From DATBGO01 sp963840095 (GTDB lineage: Bacteria; Actinomycetota; Actinomycetes; Streptosporangiales; Streptosporangiaceae), in NCBI GenBank assembly GCA_963840095.1, contig CAWIXN010000004.1, positions 496,001-560,000 of the forward strand: 64,000 nucleotides of DNA, in the 5' to 3' direction. Shown one piece after another: positions 8,449-16,502 of this stretch. Each line of letters opens with the position of its first letter. Within the stretch, counting starts at the first letter, position 1. The translations under genes were made by a program, and so were the position numbers. The notes under the pieces were generated by a model. It searched no databases and was not told the origin of the DNA. It worked only from the letters and a program-made list of their open reading frames with translations.

Positions 8449-8618
8449 CGGCGGCCGCCCTGGGCCGGGGTGGCGGGCCGCCGCAGCCGCGGCGCTGGGG
8501 CCGGGCCGGCGTCCGCCGCACCGCGCGGGTCCCGGTTTTCCTCCGGCCCGACGTCCCGGCGCGCCAGGATCCGATATCCCCGCTCGTCGAGCTCGAAAGG
8601 CTCGGGCAGCGCCGTCAT
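8445..8618 (-). CDS. Small 57-residue protein in redox operon
   Basis: A short frame of 57 codons plus stop starting MTALPEPFELDERGYRIL. Its start overlaps the upstream stop by ATGA, and its own stop overlaps the next start by ATGA. Third codon positions are almost all G or C, and the two perfect overlaps argue for a real gene. It has no Cys, so it is not an iron-sulfur protein; the second half is Ala/Pro/Arg-rich and probably disordered. Function unknown; perhaps an accessory to the two flanking membrane redox proteins. Confidence 0.65.
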   Translation of the reverse strand: MTALPEPFELDERGYRILARRDVGPEENRDPRGAADAGPAPAPRLRRPATPAQGGRR

Positions 8619-10120
8619 GCCGCGCCGCTGCTGATCGTAAGGTGGCCGGCGGCCCGGCTGCCGCTGACCTCAAGCCTGATCGTGGCCCGTGCAGTGGACC
8701 CGGCCTGGTCACTGAGATCGGCGATGAGCCGCTGTCCGTCGAGCGCCAGCACCGGGCCGGCGTACGACGACGCGGCCCCGGCCGGGCCGACGCGCACCGT
8801 GCCGCGCTGCAGTGACACCCCGGCGCCGTCCGGTGTGCCTTGCAGCATGATGGTCAGATCCTCGCGCGGGCCGCTGATCCTCGCCATGACCGTGATCGTC
8901 ACCTCCCCCTGGCCGGGTCCGCTGCTGCGGGCCGCCCGTCCGGAGAACCTGCCGCCCGAAGGCAGCGCGGCGGACCCCCCGCCCGCCGGCCCGGTGCCGC
9001 TGGCCGGCCCGGTGCCGCCCGCAGACGCCGCGCCGCCCGCGCGGCCCGCGCGGCCCGGTGCCGCTGCCTGGCCGGCCAGCAGCCTGACTGGCGTCCCCGC
9101 CCGCCGGGCCCATCCGGGCTGCAGCGGTCCGAGCGCGGCGAACATGATCGTGGCCAGCGGCACGGCGGTTACGGCGATTGCGATGGTCAGCGGTCGCGGC
9201 GCGGTGTCCGGTAGCGAAAGGCGCCACCACACGGCGCACGCGACCGCGGCGACCGCGGCCGCGTCCAGCGCGAGCAGCCAGGGCAGGCGGCTGTCGGTTC
9301 CGGTGCCGAGGCCATGCCAGAGCGCGACCGGCCACGATACGTAGGCCAGCCAGTGCACGATCCGCCAGGCCCGGTAGCCGAGCCGCGCGCGCAGCAGGCT
9401 GGTCACGACGAGCGCCAGGAGCAGGTCGAAGGCGACCGTGCCCAGACTGAGCCACAGGGGCCGGTATGACGAGCTGAACGGGACTACCACCGAGATCCAG
9501 CCGATCGCCGCGTAGCTATCCAGGACCGTGGTCAGGACGTGCACCCCGACGAAGGCCACCACCAGCAGCGCGACGTTACGGTGCAGGCCAGCGGTGATCA
9601 CGCGGGGCCAGCGTGCCGTGGCAAACCTGGCGGAGCCCGCGATGCCCAGCACCACCGTGACCGTTAGCAGGATCAGTGCCACGACTCCGGTAGCCCGCGT
9701 CGCGTACCACAGCGGGCTGGGCCCAGCACCGCTCGCCGCGAGCGAGCCGGTCATGATCCGCCCGAAACCGTCTGGGGTGGTGCCTGAGTGGTGACGGGCA
9801 GCTGCTGCGGCGGCGCGATGCTCTGGTGGCGGTTGTGACGACGGACGGGCGCGGCGGCACTGCCGGGTGCGGCAGCCGGCTCTGGGCTGGGCCTGCCCGG
9901 CTCCGGGCTGGGCCTGCCCGGCTCCGGGCTGGGCCTGGCGGGCTCCGGTCGGCCGCGCCCCCGTGGCGACCGCTGCGTGCCCGGGCAACGCATGCGCGAA
10001 GGCAGTGCCCAGTCCCAGTGCCGTGGCGGCGGCGCCGCCTGCGACCCAGAGCGACACCCTGCGGATGCGCGAGAGTCGCTCGTCACGGCGCCTGACGGCG
10101 TGACCGGTGATCTCAGGCAT
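8615..10120 (-). CDS. Ferric-reductase-like transmembrane protein
   Basis: A 501-residue frame. Residues about 23-45 form a signal or anchor helix, then come a Gln/Pro/Gly repeat linker (three 21-bp repeats) and a six-helix ferric-reductase-like domain with candidate haem His in TAGLHRNVALL, FVGVHVLTT, RIVHWLAYV and ALWHGLG. A Gly/Pro-rich linker and a C-terminal beta-rich domain of about 100 residues follow. No FAD or NAD domain is attached. A second reading is possible: in another frame the linker ends at a TGA overlapping an ATG (ATGA) just before MTGSLAASGAG at about 9753. This could mean two genes plus a frameshift in the repeat. The OmpR-type system upstream probably regulates it. Confidence 0.75.
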   Translation of the reverse strand: MPEITGHAVRRRDERLSRIRRVSLWVAGGAAATALGLGTAFAHALPGHAAVATGARPTGARQAQPGAGQAQPGAGQAQPRAGCRTRQCRRARPSSQPPPEHRAAAAAARHHSGTTPDGFGRIMTGSLAASGAGPSPLWYATRATGVVALILLTVTVVLGIAGSARFATARWPRVITAGLHRNVALLVVAFVGVHVLTTVLDSYAAIGWISVVVPFSSSYRPLWLSLGTVAFDLLLALVVTSLLRARLGYRAWRIVHWLAYVSWPVALWHGLGTGTDSRLPWLLALDAAAVAAVACAVWWRLSLPDTAPRPLTIAIAVTAVPLATIMFAALGPLQPGWARRAGTPVRLLAGQAAAPGRAGRAGGAASAGGTGPASGTGPAGGGSAALPSGGRFSGRAARSSGPGQGEVTITVMARISGPREDLTIMLQGTPDGAGVSLQRGTVRVGPAGAASSYAGPVLALDGQRLIADLSDQAGSTARATIRLEVSGSRAAGHLTISSGAA

Positions 10121-10207
10121 GCCTGACTGCTCCAGATGTCCGATTCGTGCGGGCCCGGGGGCGGGCCCATCGCGTGTCCAGCCTGCCTGGGGTCGTTCCG
10201 GGAATCG

Positions 10208-10224
10208 GTTCAGGACGCGTTCAG
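10208..10224 (-). promoter_or_regulatory. Direct-repeat candidate OmpR-type operator
   Basis: GTTCAG occurs at 10208-10213 and 10219-10224, an 11-bp period that places both copies on the same face of DNA, as for OmpR/PhoB-family tandem sites. It lies about 90 bp before the ferric-reductase-like gene and just after the end of the two-component operon. Confidence 0.45.
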
Positions 10225-10247
10225 AACCGGTAAAGATGACTACGCTC

Positions 10248-11615
10248 TCAGGATGATCCTGCCGTCTGGCGGCGCGATCCGCGCTCTCGCGGGGCGCTCG
10301 GCAGCTCGAGCGTGACGGTCAGCCCGCCTCCTGGCGTATCGGAAAGCGTGGCCGAGCCGCCATTGGATGTCGCCAGCCTGTGCACGATCGCCAGGCCTAG
10401 TCCGGCGCCGCCGGGCGTAGTGCTGGCGAAACGCCGGAAGGCGGCCCGCTTCTGCTGCGGGCTCATGCCGGGGCCGTCATCGGCTACCTCGATCTGCGTG
10501 CGGGGACCCTCGGCCCGCGCGCTCACCCGGACCTTGCCGCCCGCCGGCACGGCCTCGATGGCGTTGGCCAGCAGGTTGTCCAGCATCTGCTCCAGATGGC
10601 CATCGCCGGCCCAGGCGGCCACCGGCTCAGCCGCGACGTCGAGCGTAACGTCGTGCTCCTCGGCGGCCGGCCGCCAGGCGGCGGTCCGGTCCCTGATCAC
10701 GACGTCGGCGGCGATGGCGACGGGCTCGGTCACCACGTTTTCTGCCCTCGCCACCGCCAGCAGGCCGTCGACCATCCTGGACAGCCGAGCGACTTCCCCC
10801 TGCGCATCGGCCAGGTCGTCGGCTACGGTGCCGCTGGTGTCTTGCGCGAGCACGTCGAGCCGCAGCCTGAGGGCAGCGAGCGGCGTCCGCAGCTGGTGCG
10901 AGACGTCCGCCATCATCACTCGGTGGCCGTCGACGAGCGCTTCGAGCCGTCCCGCCATCGTGTTGAAGTTGGCCGCGAGTCTGCGGACTTCGATGGGGCC
11001 GCGGCTGGCCGGGGACCTGGTCTCCAGCGCGCCTCCGCCAAGCTGCCGCGCGGCGGCGTCGAGTGCGACGATCGGGCGGCTCACCCAGCGCACCAGTGCC
11101 ACCGCGATGGCGGCGGCGGCCAGCAGGCCGGCCGCCGACACCGCGGCCAGCCAGGTCCACAGGCCGGTGATCCGCGCCTGCAGCGGGGCGGTGGAGCGGG
11201 ATAGCGCGATCACGCCGATGGCCTGCCCGCCCTCGTCATTCAGGACCGGAGCCAGCACGACGAGCCGGTTGTCGCCCGGATGGGTGGTGGTCGTCCGCCG
11301 GGACAGCACCCGGCGAACGCTTGCGGCAGGCGCGGTCGGGCCGGCGCCGCTTCGCCGCCTGCCCGTCCGGTCATACAGCGCGACCTGGTCGCCGCCGCGC
11401 TGCAGCCGGGCAATCGACTGGGTCAGCGTGGCCGCGTCCGCGTGGTCGGCGAGCTTCTCCTCGGCTGCGCTGGCCAGTGTCCGGGCTGCGGTGATTGTCT
11501 CGTCGGTGAAATCGTGGCGGTCCTGCCCGGCGGTGATCAGGCCAAGCGGGACGGCGATGAGGCCGAGCAGGGCCACGATCAGTGTCAAGATCGTCAAGAC
11601 GATCCTGCGGGCCAT
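10248..11615 (-). CDS. Sensor histidine kinase
   Basis: A 455-residue membrane histidine kinase. TM1 is at residues 3-25 (VLTILTLIVALLGLIAVPLG), a periplasmic sensor region of about 110 residues follows, then TM2, a HAMP segment (RPIVALDAAARQLGGG), the H-box MADVSHQLRTPLAAL with the phosphorylated His, and the ATPase boxes DNLLANAIEA, ADDGPGMS and GGAGLGLAIVHRL. It starts on the base where the response-regulator stop ends (TGATG). The signal is unknown. Position suggests control of the adjacent membrane redox operon. Confidence 0.92.
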   Translation of the reverse strand: MARRIVLTILTLIVALLGLIAVPLGLITAGQDRHDFTDETITAARTLASAAEEKLADHADAATLTQSIARLQRGGDQVALYDRTGRRRSGAGPTAPAASVRRVLSRRTTTTHPGDNRLVVLAPVLNDEGGQAIGVIALSRSTAPLQARITGLWTWLAAVSAAGLLAAAAIAVALVRWVSRPIVALDAAARQLGGGALETRSPASRGPIEVRRLAANFNTMAGRLEALVDGHRVMMADVSHQLRTPLAALRLRLDVLAQDTSGTVADDLADAQGEVARLSRMVDGLLAVARAENVVTEPVAIAADVVIRDRTAAWRPAAEEHDVTLDVAAEPVAAWAGDGHLEQMLDNLLANAIEAVPAGGKVRVSARAEGPRTQIEVADDGPGMSPQQKRAAFRRFASTTPGGAGLGLAIVHRLATSNGGSATLSDTPGGGLTVTLELPSAPRERGSRRQTAGSS

Positions 11616-12316
11616 CAGGCCTCGCCGAGCCGGAAGCCACGGCCGTACACCGTCTCGATAAGGCCGGGCGCTCCGAGCTTCTTGCGCAGTGCCGCGACGT
11701 GCACGTCGAGAACCTTGGTCGGCCCGTACCAGTGCGCGTCCCAGGCGCTCTCCAGGATCTCCTGCCTGCTCACCACCCGGCCGGGGTCGGCCGCCAGGCA
11801 CTCGAGGATGTCGAACTCCTTGGGCGTGAGGGCCACTTCGTGGCCGGAGAAGTTGACCTTGCGAGTCCGCAGGTCCACTGTCAGCGGCCCGTGCCTGATC
11901 AGCTCGCCGCCCGGCCGCACCCGGCGGAGCACCGCCCTGATCCTGGCCTGCAGCTCGGCCAGGCCGAAGGGCTTGACCAGGTAGTCATCCGCGCCCGCAT
12001 CCAGGGCGTTCACCCGGTCGGGCTCCTCGCCGTGGGCGGTGACCACAATGATCGCCGCGCCGGACCGCTCCCTGAACTGCCTGCAGACCTGTACGCCATC
12101 GATGTCGGGCAGTTCGAGGTCGAGCAGCACGACGTCGGGGTCGCCCCAGGCCAGTGCCTCAGTGCCGGTCATGACGTGGTCGACGCGGTAACCTCCCCTG
12201 GTCAGCCCGCGGACCAGCTGGGTGGCGATGCCCGGGTCATCTTCCACCACCAGCACGCTGACAGCCGGCTCCCCGAGTGGCGTGCCTGGCCTGGGCCGGC
12301 TGTTCGGGGCGGTCAT
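11615..12316 (-). CDS. OmpR-family response regulator
   Basis: A 233-residue DNA-binding response regulator. The receiver domain has the acidic pair VVEDDPG, the phosphoacceptor Asp in VVLLDLELPD, the switch Thr in IIVVTAHG and the Lys in DYLVKPFG. The C-terminal winged helix ends with LDVHVAALRKKLG and VYGRGFRL. I chose the ATG at MTAPNSRPRP, which leaves a 20-residue tail before the receiver; a longer frame upstream is less likely. Cotranscribed and translationally coupled with the kinase. Confidence 0.93.
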   Translation of the reverse strand: MTAPNSRPRPGTPLGEPAVSVLVVEDDPGIATQLVRGLTRGGYRVDHVMTGTEALAWGDPDVVLLDLELPDIDGVQVCRQFRERSGAAIIVVTAHGEEPDRVNALDAGADDYLVKPFGLAELQARIRAVLRRVRPGGELIRHGPLTVDLRTRKVNFSGHEVALTPKEFDILECLAADPGRVVSRQEILESAWDAHWYGPTKVLDVHVAALRKKLGAPGLIETVYGRGFRLGEA

Positions 12317-12430
12317 GGCAACCACCGTAAGCGAGACACGGCCGTCAGGCGGCAGTGCCTCGCAGTCGAGCACGCAGGCGCGACACCGATCGCGGCTGGC
12401 GGCGCTGCCTGGATCGGCCGGGCGGCGGTG

Positions 12431-13462
12431 CTAGTCCTGATAGCTGCCCGGCGGCAGCGGGCGAAGCCGCAGCGGCCGGTTGGCGATGCGAAAGCCCCAG
12501 TTCAGGATCCGGGCTGCGGCGGTGAAGCGAGCCTGCGGGCTGATGGTTGACGCGTCGAGCACGACACCAATCAGGGCGCGGCCGCCTCGGCTGGCCTCGA
12601 ACAGCAGGCAGTACCCGGCCAGGTCGGTCCACCCGGTCTTGATCCCGATCGCCCCCCGGTAGGAGCCGAGCAGCAGGTTCGTGGTCTGCCACAGGTAGGC
12701 GTGATGCCCGGCGGTAGCAGGCAGGTAGTAGGTCCGCTGGCGGACGATGCGACGGAAGACGGCGTGCCGCATCGCCGCCAGGCCCAGCGCCAGCAGGTTG
12801 GCCGGGGTCGAGTAGGTGGAGCGCTCGGTCGGCCAGGGGAGGCCGTCGAAGTTGGCGAAGTGGGTGGAACGCAGCCCCATCTCCCTGGCTGTCGCGTTCA
12901 TCTTGCCGGCGAACGCCCGCCACCCGGGACCGTAGGCGGTGGCCAGCGCGTAGGCGGCGTCACAGCCGGACGGCAGCAGCATCGCTTCAAGCAACTGGCG
13001 GGCGGTCAGGACGTCGCCGACCCGAAGGCCGGCGCTGCTCGCGTCGTACCTGCGCACATAGGCGGGGACCGCCGCCGAGATCCTGATCTTGCGGTCCAGG
13101 TGACCGGCGCGGATCACCACGAGGGCGGTCATGACCTTGGTGATGCTGGCCATCGGCCGTCTGATGTTCCCCGCCCGGCCCCATAGGATCCGGCCGGTGG
13201 CGGTGCTGGCCAGCTCGGCGCCCTTCGCGGACACTCCGGACGGCCCGGCGGCCGCCTGGCGCGGCCGGGCCGCCGTCCGGCCGGCGGCGCTGGCTCTCGC
13301 TCGGGGGGCCACGCTGGCTCTTGCTCGGGGGGCCACGCTGGTCACTGCCTGGCCAGTCAGGCTGGCCCTCGTCGGGCTGGCCCCGGCAGGCACGGCCAGG
13401 CCGACCGTCACGAGCAGGACGCACCCGGCTAAGGCGGCGGTGGCTGGACGCGGGAGGTGCAT
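12431..13462 (-). CDS. D-alanyl-D-alanine carboxypeptidase (peptidase S11)
   Basis: A 343-residue secreted penicillin-binding protein trimming the terminal D-Ala of peptidoglycan stem peptides. A signal peptide spans about residues 1-28 (LAGCVLLVTVGLAVPAGA). The active-site motifs are SITKV (SxxK), SGCDAAYALA (SxN-type) and GIKTGWTDLAG (KTG). A linker before the catalytic domain has a duplicated SVAPRARA stretch from a 24-bp DNA repeat. No C-terminal PBP5-type domain or membrane anchor is apparent. It ends 114 bp before the response regulator and need not be in its regulon. Confidence 0.92.
   Translation of the reverse strand: MHLPRPATAALAGCVLLVTVGLAVPAGASPTRASLTGQAVTSVAPRARASVAPRARASAAGRTAARPRQAAAGPSGVSAKGAELASTATGRILWGRAGNIRRPMASITKVMTALVVIRAGHLDRKIRISAAVPAYVRRYDASSAGLRVGDVLTARQLLEAMLLPSGCDAAYALATAYGPGWRAFAGKMNATAREMGLRSTHFANFDGLPWPTERSTYSTPANLLALGLAAMRHAVFRRIVRQRTYYLPATAGHHAYLWQTTNLLLGSYRGAIGIKTGWTDLAGYCLLFEASRGGRALIGVVLDASTISPQARFTAAARILNWGFRIANRPLRLRPLPPGSYQD
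13290..13337. repeat. 24-bp in-frame tandem repeat x2
   Basis: Two near-identical 24-bp copies (one T/C difference) in the N-terminal linker of the carboxypeptidase gene, encoding a duplicated octapeptide SVAPRARA. Confidence 0.9.
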
Positions 13463-13522
13463 TGATGTTCCAAACTACTCGGCGGGCCCGTTCCCCGGTG
13501 GCGTTCCTGGCGGTCGTCGCTG

Positions 13523-14974
13523 TCACCAGCCCGTCGGCAGTGGCATTCCCTCCGTATAACCAGCCGCCCCCTGCACCCCGACGACCGCCCGCTGGTGCAG
13601 CTCATCCAGGTCACTGGCGCCGGCGTAGGCGCAAGCGCTGCGCAATCCCGCAGTGATCGCGTCAATCAGGTCCTCAACGCCTGGCCGCTGCTGGTCCAGG
13701 TACATCCGCGAGGTCGAGATTCCCTCCTCGAACAGCTCCTTGCGAGCCCGCTCGAAGGGTGAGTCCGTGGCGGTCCGCAGCCGGACGGCCCGGGCTGACG
13801 CCATGCCGAAGCTTTCCTTGTAGAGGCGTCCCTCGGCGTCCCTGAAGACGTCGCCAGGCGACTCGCAGGTGCCCGCGAACCAGGAGCCGATCATCACATT
13901 GGACGCGCCGGCCGCCAGGGCGAGGGCGACATCGCGCGGATGCCGGACGCCGCCGTCCGCCCACACGTGAGCCCCGAGCCTGCGTGCCTCCTCGGCGCAT
14001 TCCAGGATCGCGCTGAACTGCGGGCGGCCCACCCCGGTCATCATCCGGGTGGTGCACATCGCGCCCGGGCCCACGCCCACCTTGATGATGTCGGCCCCGG
14101 CCGCCACCAGGTCCGCGACTCCCGCGGCGGTGACCACATTGCCAGCGACAATGGGGACCGGGGTGGATTCCGCACTGCCCATCGCGCCCCGCACGGCCCG
14201 CAGGGCCTCGATCATCCGGTCCTGGTGGCCATGGGCGGTGTCCATGACCAGCAGGTCCGCGCCAGCGTCGGCCAGCAGCTTGGCCTTGGCGCCCGCGTCG
14301 CCGTTGATGCCGAGCGCCGCCCCGATCCGCAGCTTGGCCTGGGCATCGGTGGCTGGCTCGTACAGCGTCGCGCGCAGCGCTCCGGTGCGGGTGAGGATCC
14401 CCACGCACCTGCTGCCGGAGTCCAGGACCGGGGCCAGCCGGTGCCTGCCTTCATAGAGCAGATTGAACGCATGCTCGGGGTTGGTGCCGGCGTCCAGCGT
14501 GAACAGCCCGGTGGACATGACCTGCCGCAGCTGGGTGAACCGGTCCACTCCGTCGCAGTCGGCCTCGGTGACCACGCCGACCGGCTTGCCGTCGGCCACC
14601 ACGATGATGGCGCCGTGGGCCCGCTTGGGCAGCAGGCTGAGCGCATGGCCGGTCGTCGCGTCGGGGCCGAGCGTCAGCGGCGTGTCGTAGACCAGGTCGC
14701 GGCTCTTCACCCAGGAGATCACCTCGGTGACGACGTCCACAGGGATGTCCTGGGGCAGGACGGTCAGACCGCCCCTGCGGGCCACTGTCTCGGCCATCCG
14801 CCGTCCCGCCACTGCGGTCATGTTGGCCACCACGATCGGGATCGTGGTACCGCTCCCGTCCCGGGTAGCCAGGCTCACGTCAAGCCTGGAGGCCACCGCC
14901 GACCGGCTCGGCACCAGAAAGACGTCGCTGTAGGTGAGGTCATGAGGGGGCCGGTCCGCAGTATGAAATCGCAC
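13523..14974 (-). CDS. guaB1: GuaB1-type IMP dehydrogenase/GMP reductase family protein
   Basis: A 483-residue TIM-barrel protein of the IMPDH/GMPR family. The N-terminus carries LTYSDVFLVPSRS, two CBS domains interrupt the barrel at about residues 95-215, the NAD/substrate segments are MDTAHGHQDRM and VAGNVVTAAG, and the catalytic Cys loop is VGVGPGAMCTTRM. The family paralogue GuaB1 of actinobacteria has been reported as a GMP reductase; by length and CBS content this is the GuaB1 type rather than canonical GuaB. It starts with GTG. It lies 91 bp downstream of a TetR gene on the same strand. Confidence 0.88.
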   Translation of the reverse strand: MRFHTADRPPHDLTYSDVFLVPSRSAVASRLDVSLATRDGSGTTIPIVVANMTAVAGRRMAETVARRGGLTVLPQDIPVDVVTEVISWVKSRDLVYDTPLTLGPDATTGHALSLLPKRAHGAIIVVADGKPVGVVTEADCDGVDRFTQLRQVMSTGLFTLDAGTNPEHAFNLLYEGRHRLAPVLDSGSRCVGILTRTGALRATLYEPATDAQAKLRIGAALGINGDAGAKAKLLADAGADLLVMDTAHGHQDRMIEALRAVRGAMGSAESTPVPIVAGNVVTAAGVADLVAAGADIIKVGVGPGAMCTTRMMTGVGRPQFSAILECAEEARRLGAHVWADGGVRHPRDVALALAAGASNVMIGSWFAGTCESPGDVFRDAEGRLYKESFGMASARAVRLRTATDSPFERARKELFEEGISTSRMYLDQQRPGVEDLIDAITAGLRSACAYAGASDLDELHQRAVVGVQGAAGYTEGMPLPTGW

Positions 14975-15065
14975 CCTATGATTCTGCCCCGGCCGGCGGG
15001 TACTGAGACCCGGCCCGGCCCGGCCCGGTCAGCGCGTCTTTCCTGCCTGCCCCGATGCCGGCCCG

Positions 15066-15920
15066 CTATGACTGGAACGCGGCGTAGATGATCGCGCTGA
15101 GCCGGTCGATCATCTCTGCCCTGGGCAGCCGTACCTCGACGCTGAACAGGTAATTCACCCGCTCGAGCATCATCAAGCAGGCCACGGCGGTCAGCTCCGC
15201 GTGCTCGGAGAGGGCGCCTCCGTCCGTCGGCCGCGCTGCGGTCATGCCCTGCGTGATCGCCTCGGCCAGCCGGAACAGCATCTGCAGCCCGTCGCCGTAA
15301 ACTTCCTCGCCGATCACGTCGGCCTGGCTGAGGATGCGGATGACGCTGGCATGCGCCGAGTAGGTGTCGCAGAATTTCTCAACCCAGTCGCGCAGTGCCC
15401 GACGCCCGGCCTCGTTGCGGGTTACTACCGGGAAATCGCCGGTGATCAGCCCCATGTCGTGCAGTGCATCCCGCAGCAGCGTCTTGAACAGATCGTCCTT
15501 ATTGGCGAAATAGAGATAAAACGTCCCGTGTGACGTCTTCGCCCGGCTTACGACGTCGTCAACCCGGACGGCCTGGAATCCGCGCTCGTCGAATTCGGCC
15601 AGCCCGGCGTCCAGCAGCCTGCGCACGGTCTTCCGGCCCTGAGCGCCCAGCTCGCGGCCCTGAGCCGGCAGGCCACCGCCGAGCGAGGGGCGCCGCGAGC
15701 GCCCGCCGCTGCCTGGCTTTCCCCTGGCCGCCGCAGCCTGGTCGGCCGCCGCCGCTGTTGCTTGCTCGGGTACCTGCCGAGTGTCCGCGGCCACTCCGGC
15801 ACGGACCTGCCCGGGTATTTCCCGGCTGCCGCCTGGCTCGCCGGTCAATGCTTCTCGTCCGGTCGCGCTACCCCGCCCGCTGCCTTGCCGCGGTGGCCCG
15901 CTGCCAGCTTCGCCTTCCAT
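15066..15920 (-). CDS. TetR-family regulator with long disordered N-terminus
   Basis: A 284-residue TetR/AcrR repressor. The HTH is at about residues 98-148 (GFQAVRVDDVVSRAKTSHG, then TFYLYFANKDDLF), followed by an all-helical ligand-binding domain. The first 90 or so residues are Gly/Ala/Gln/Arg-rich and probably disordered, which is long for the family; a later start is possible but no better ATG is evident. No effector gene is obvious: guaB1 is downstream on the same strand. Confidence 0.88.
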   Translation of the reverse strand: MEGEAGSGPPRQGSGRGSATGREALTGEPGGSREIPGQVRAGVAADTRQVPEQATAAAADQAAAARGKPGSGGRSRRPSLGGGLPAQGRELGAQGRKTVRRLLDAGLAEFDERGFQAVRVDDVVSRAKTSHGTFYLYFANKDDLFKTLLRDALHDMGLITGDFPVVTRNEAGRRALRDWVEKFCDTYSAHASVIRILSQADVIGEEVYGDGLQMLFRLAEAITQGMTAARPTDGGALSEHAELTAVACLMMLERVNYLFSVEVRLPRAEMIDRLSAIIYAAFQS

Positions 15921-16094
15921 GCAGGCGAGACTAGCCTTACTCGCCGCCTAGACCAGCAGGATTTCTGCTCCGAGCTACCACTTGATGGGGTACGGCCCAT
16001 GGATTCACCTGCCGTTCTGCTACGGGCGGGCGTCCTGCCCGACCTCGAGGACTGACTCGACACCGCGCGGGACGTCGGCCGGTCCTCCTGACGA

Positions 16095-16172
16095 GCCGGT
16101 GATGACCTGGGCCGGTTTGCCTGGTCAGCCGGTCTGATGACCTGGGCCGGTCAGCCTGATCAGCCGGCCTGA
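16095..16172. repeat. Short direct repeat
   Basis: gatgacctgggccggt appears twice 36 bp apart, each near variants of cagccgg, in the space between the TetR gene and a small zinc-ribbon gene. Confidence 0.7.
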
Positions 16173-16378
16173 TACAACGCGCCGGGCATAGGGGTGCACG
16201 TCTCGTGGAGCCATCTGCCATCCGGCTCGAGCCGGGCGTCCTGACTGGCTGTGATGGCGGCGCCACACATCTCGCAGATCCGGCGGGGAGCACGGAAAGC
16301 GCTGCCTGGCTCGGCGAGCTTGAGCCGGCTGCCTGCGCCCCCGAAGTCTGATCGCTCTGATCTTGATGGCCGTGTCAT
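16160..16378 (-). CDS. Small zinc-ribbon-like protein
   Basis: A 72-residue protein. A basic N-terminal half is followed by CEMCGAAI and, 14 residues on, WLHETC, giving a CxxC...HxxC arrangement that could hold one zinc. A GGGGGG ribosome site lies 9 bases before the ATG. It could be a small nucleic-acid-binding or LIM-like protein. No clear partner: an MFS gene lies upstream on the same strand. Confidence 0.6.
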   Translation of the reverse strand: MTRPSRSERSDFGGAGSRLKLAEPGSAFRAPRRICEMCGAAITASQDARLEPDGRWLHETCTPMPGALYQAG

Positions 16379-16502
16379 CTACGTGTCCCCCCGGTGACTG
16401 CGTGCGGCGGTCAGTTCCGCGGACCGCCTCTGTGTCAGGTGTGCCCCGCTGACCGGCCGCTATGCGTAGAGCAGCGATCGGCGTCAAATGCCGCACGCCG
16501 GC

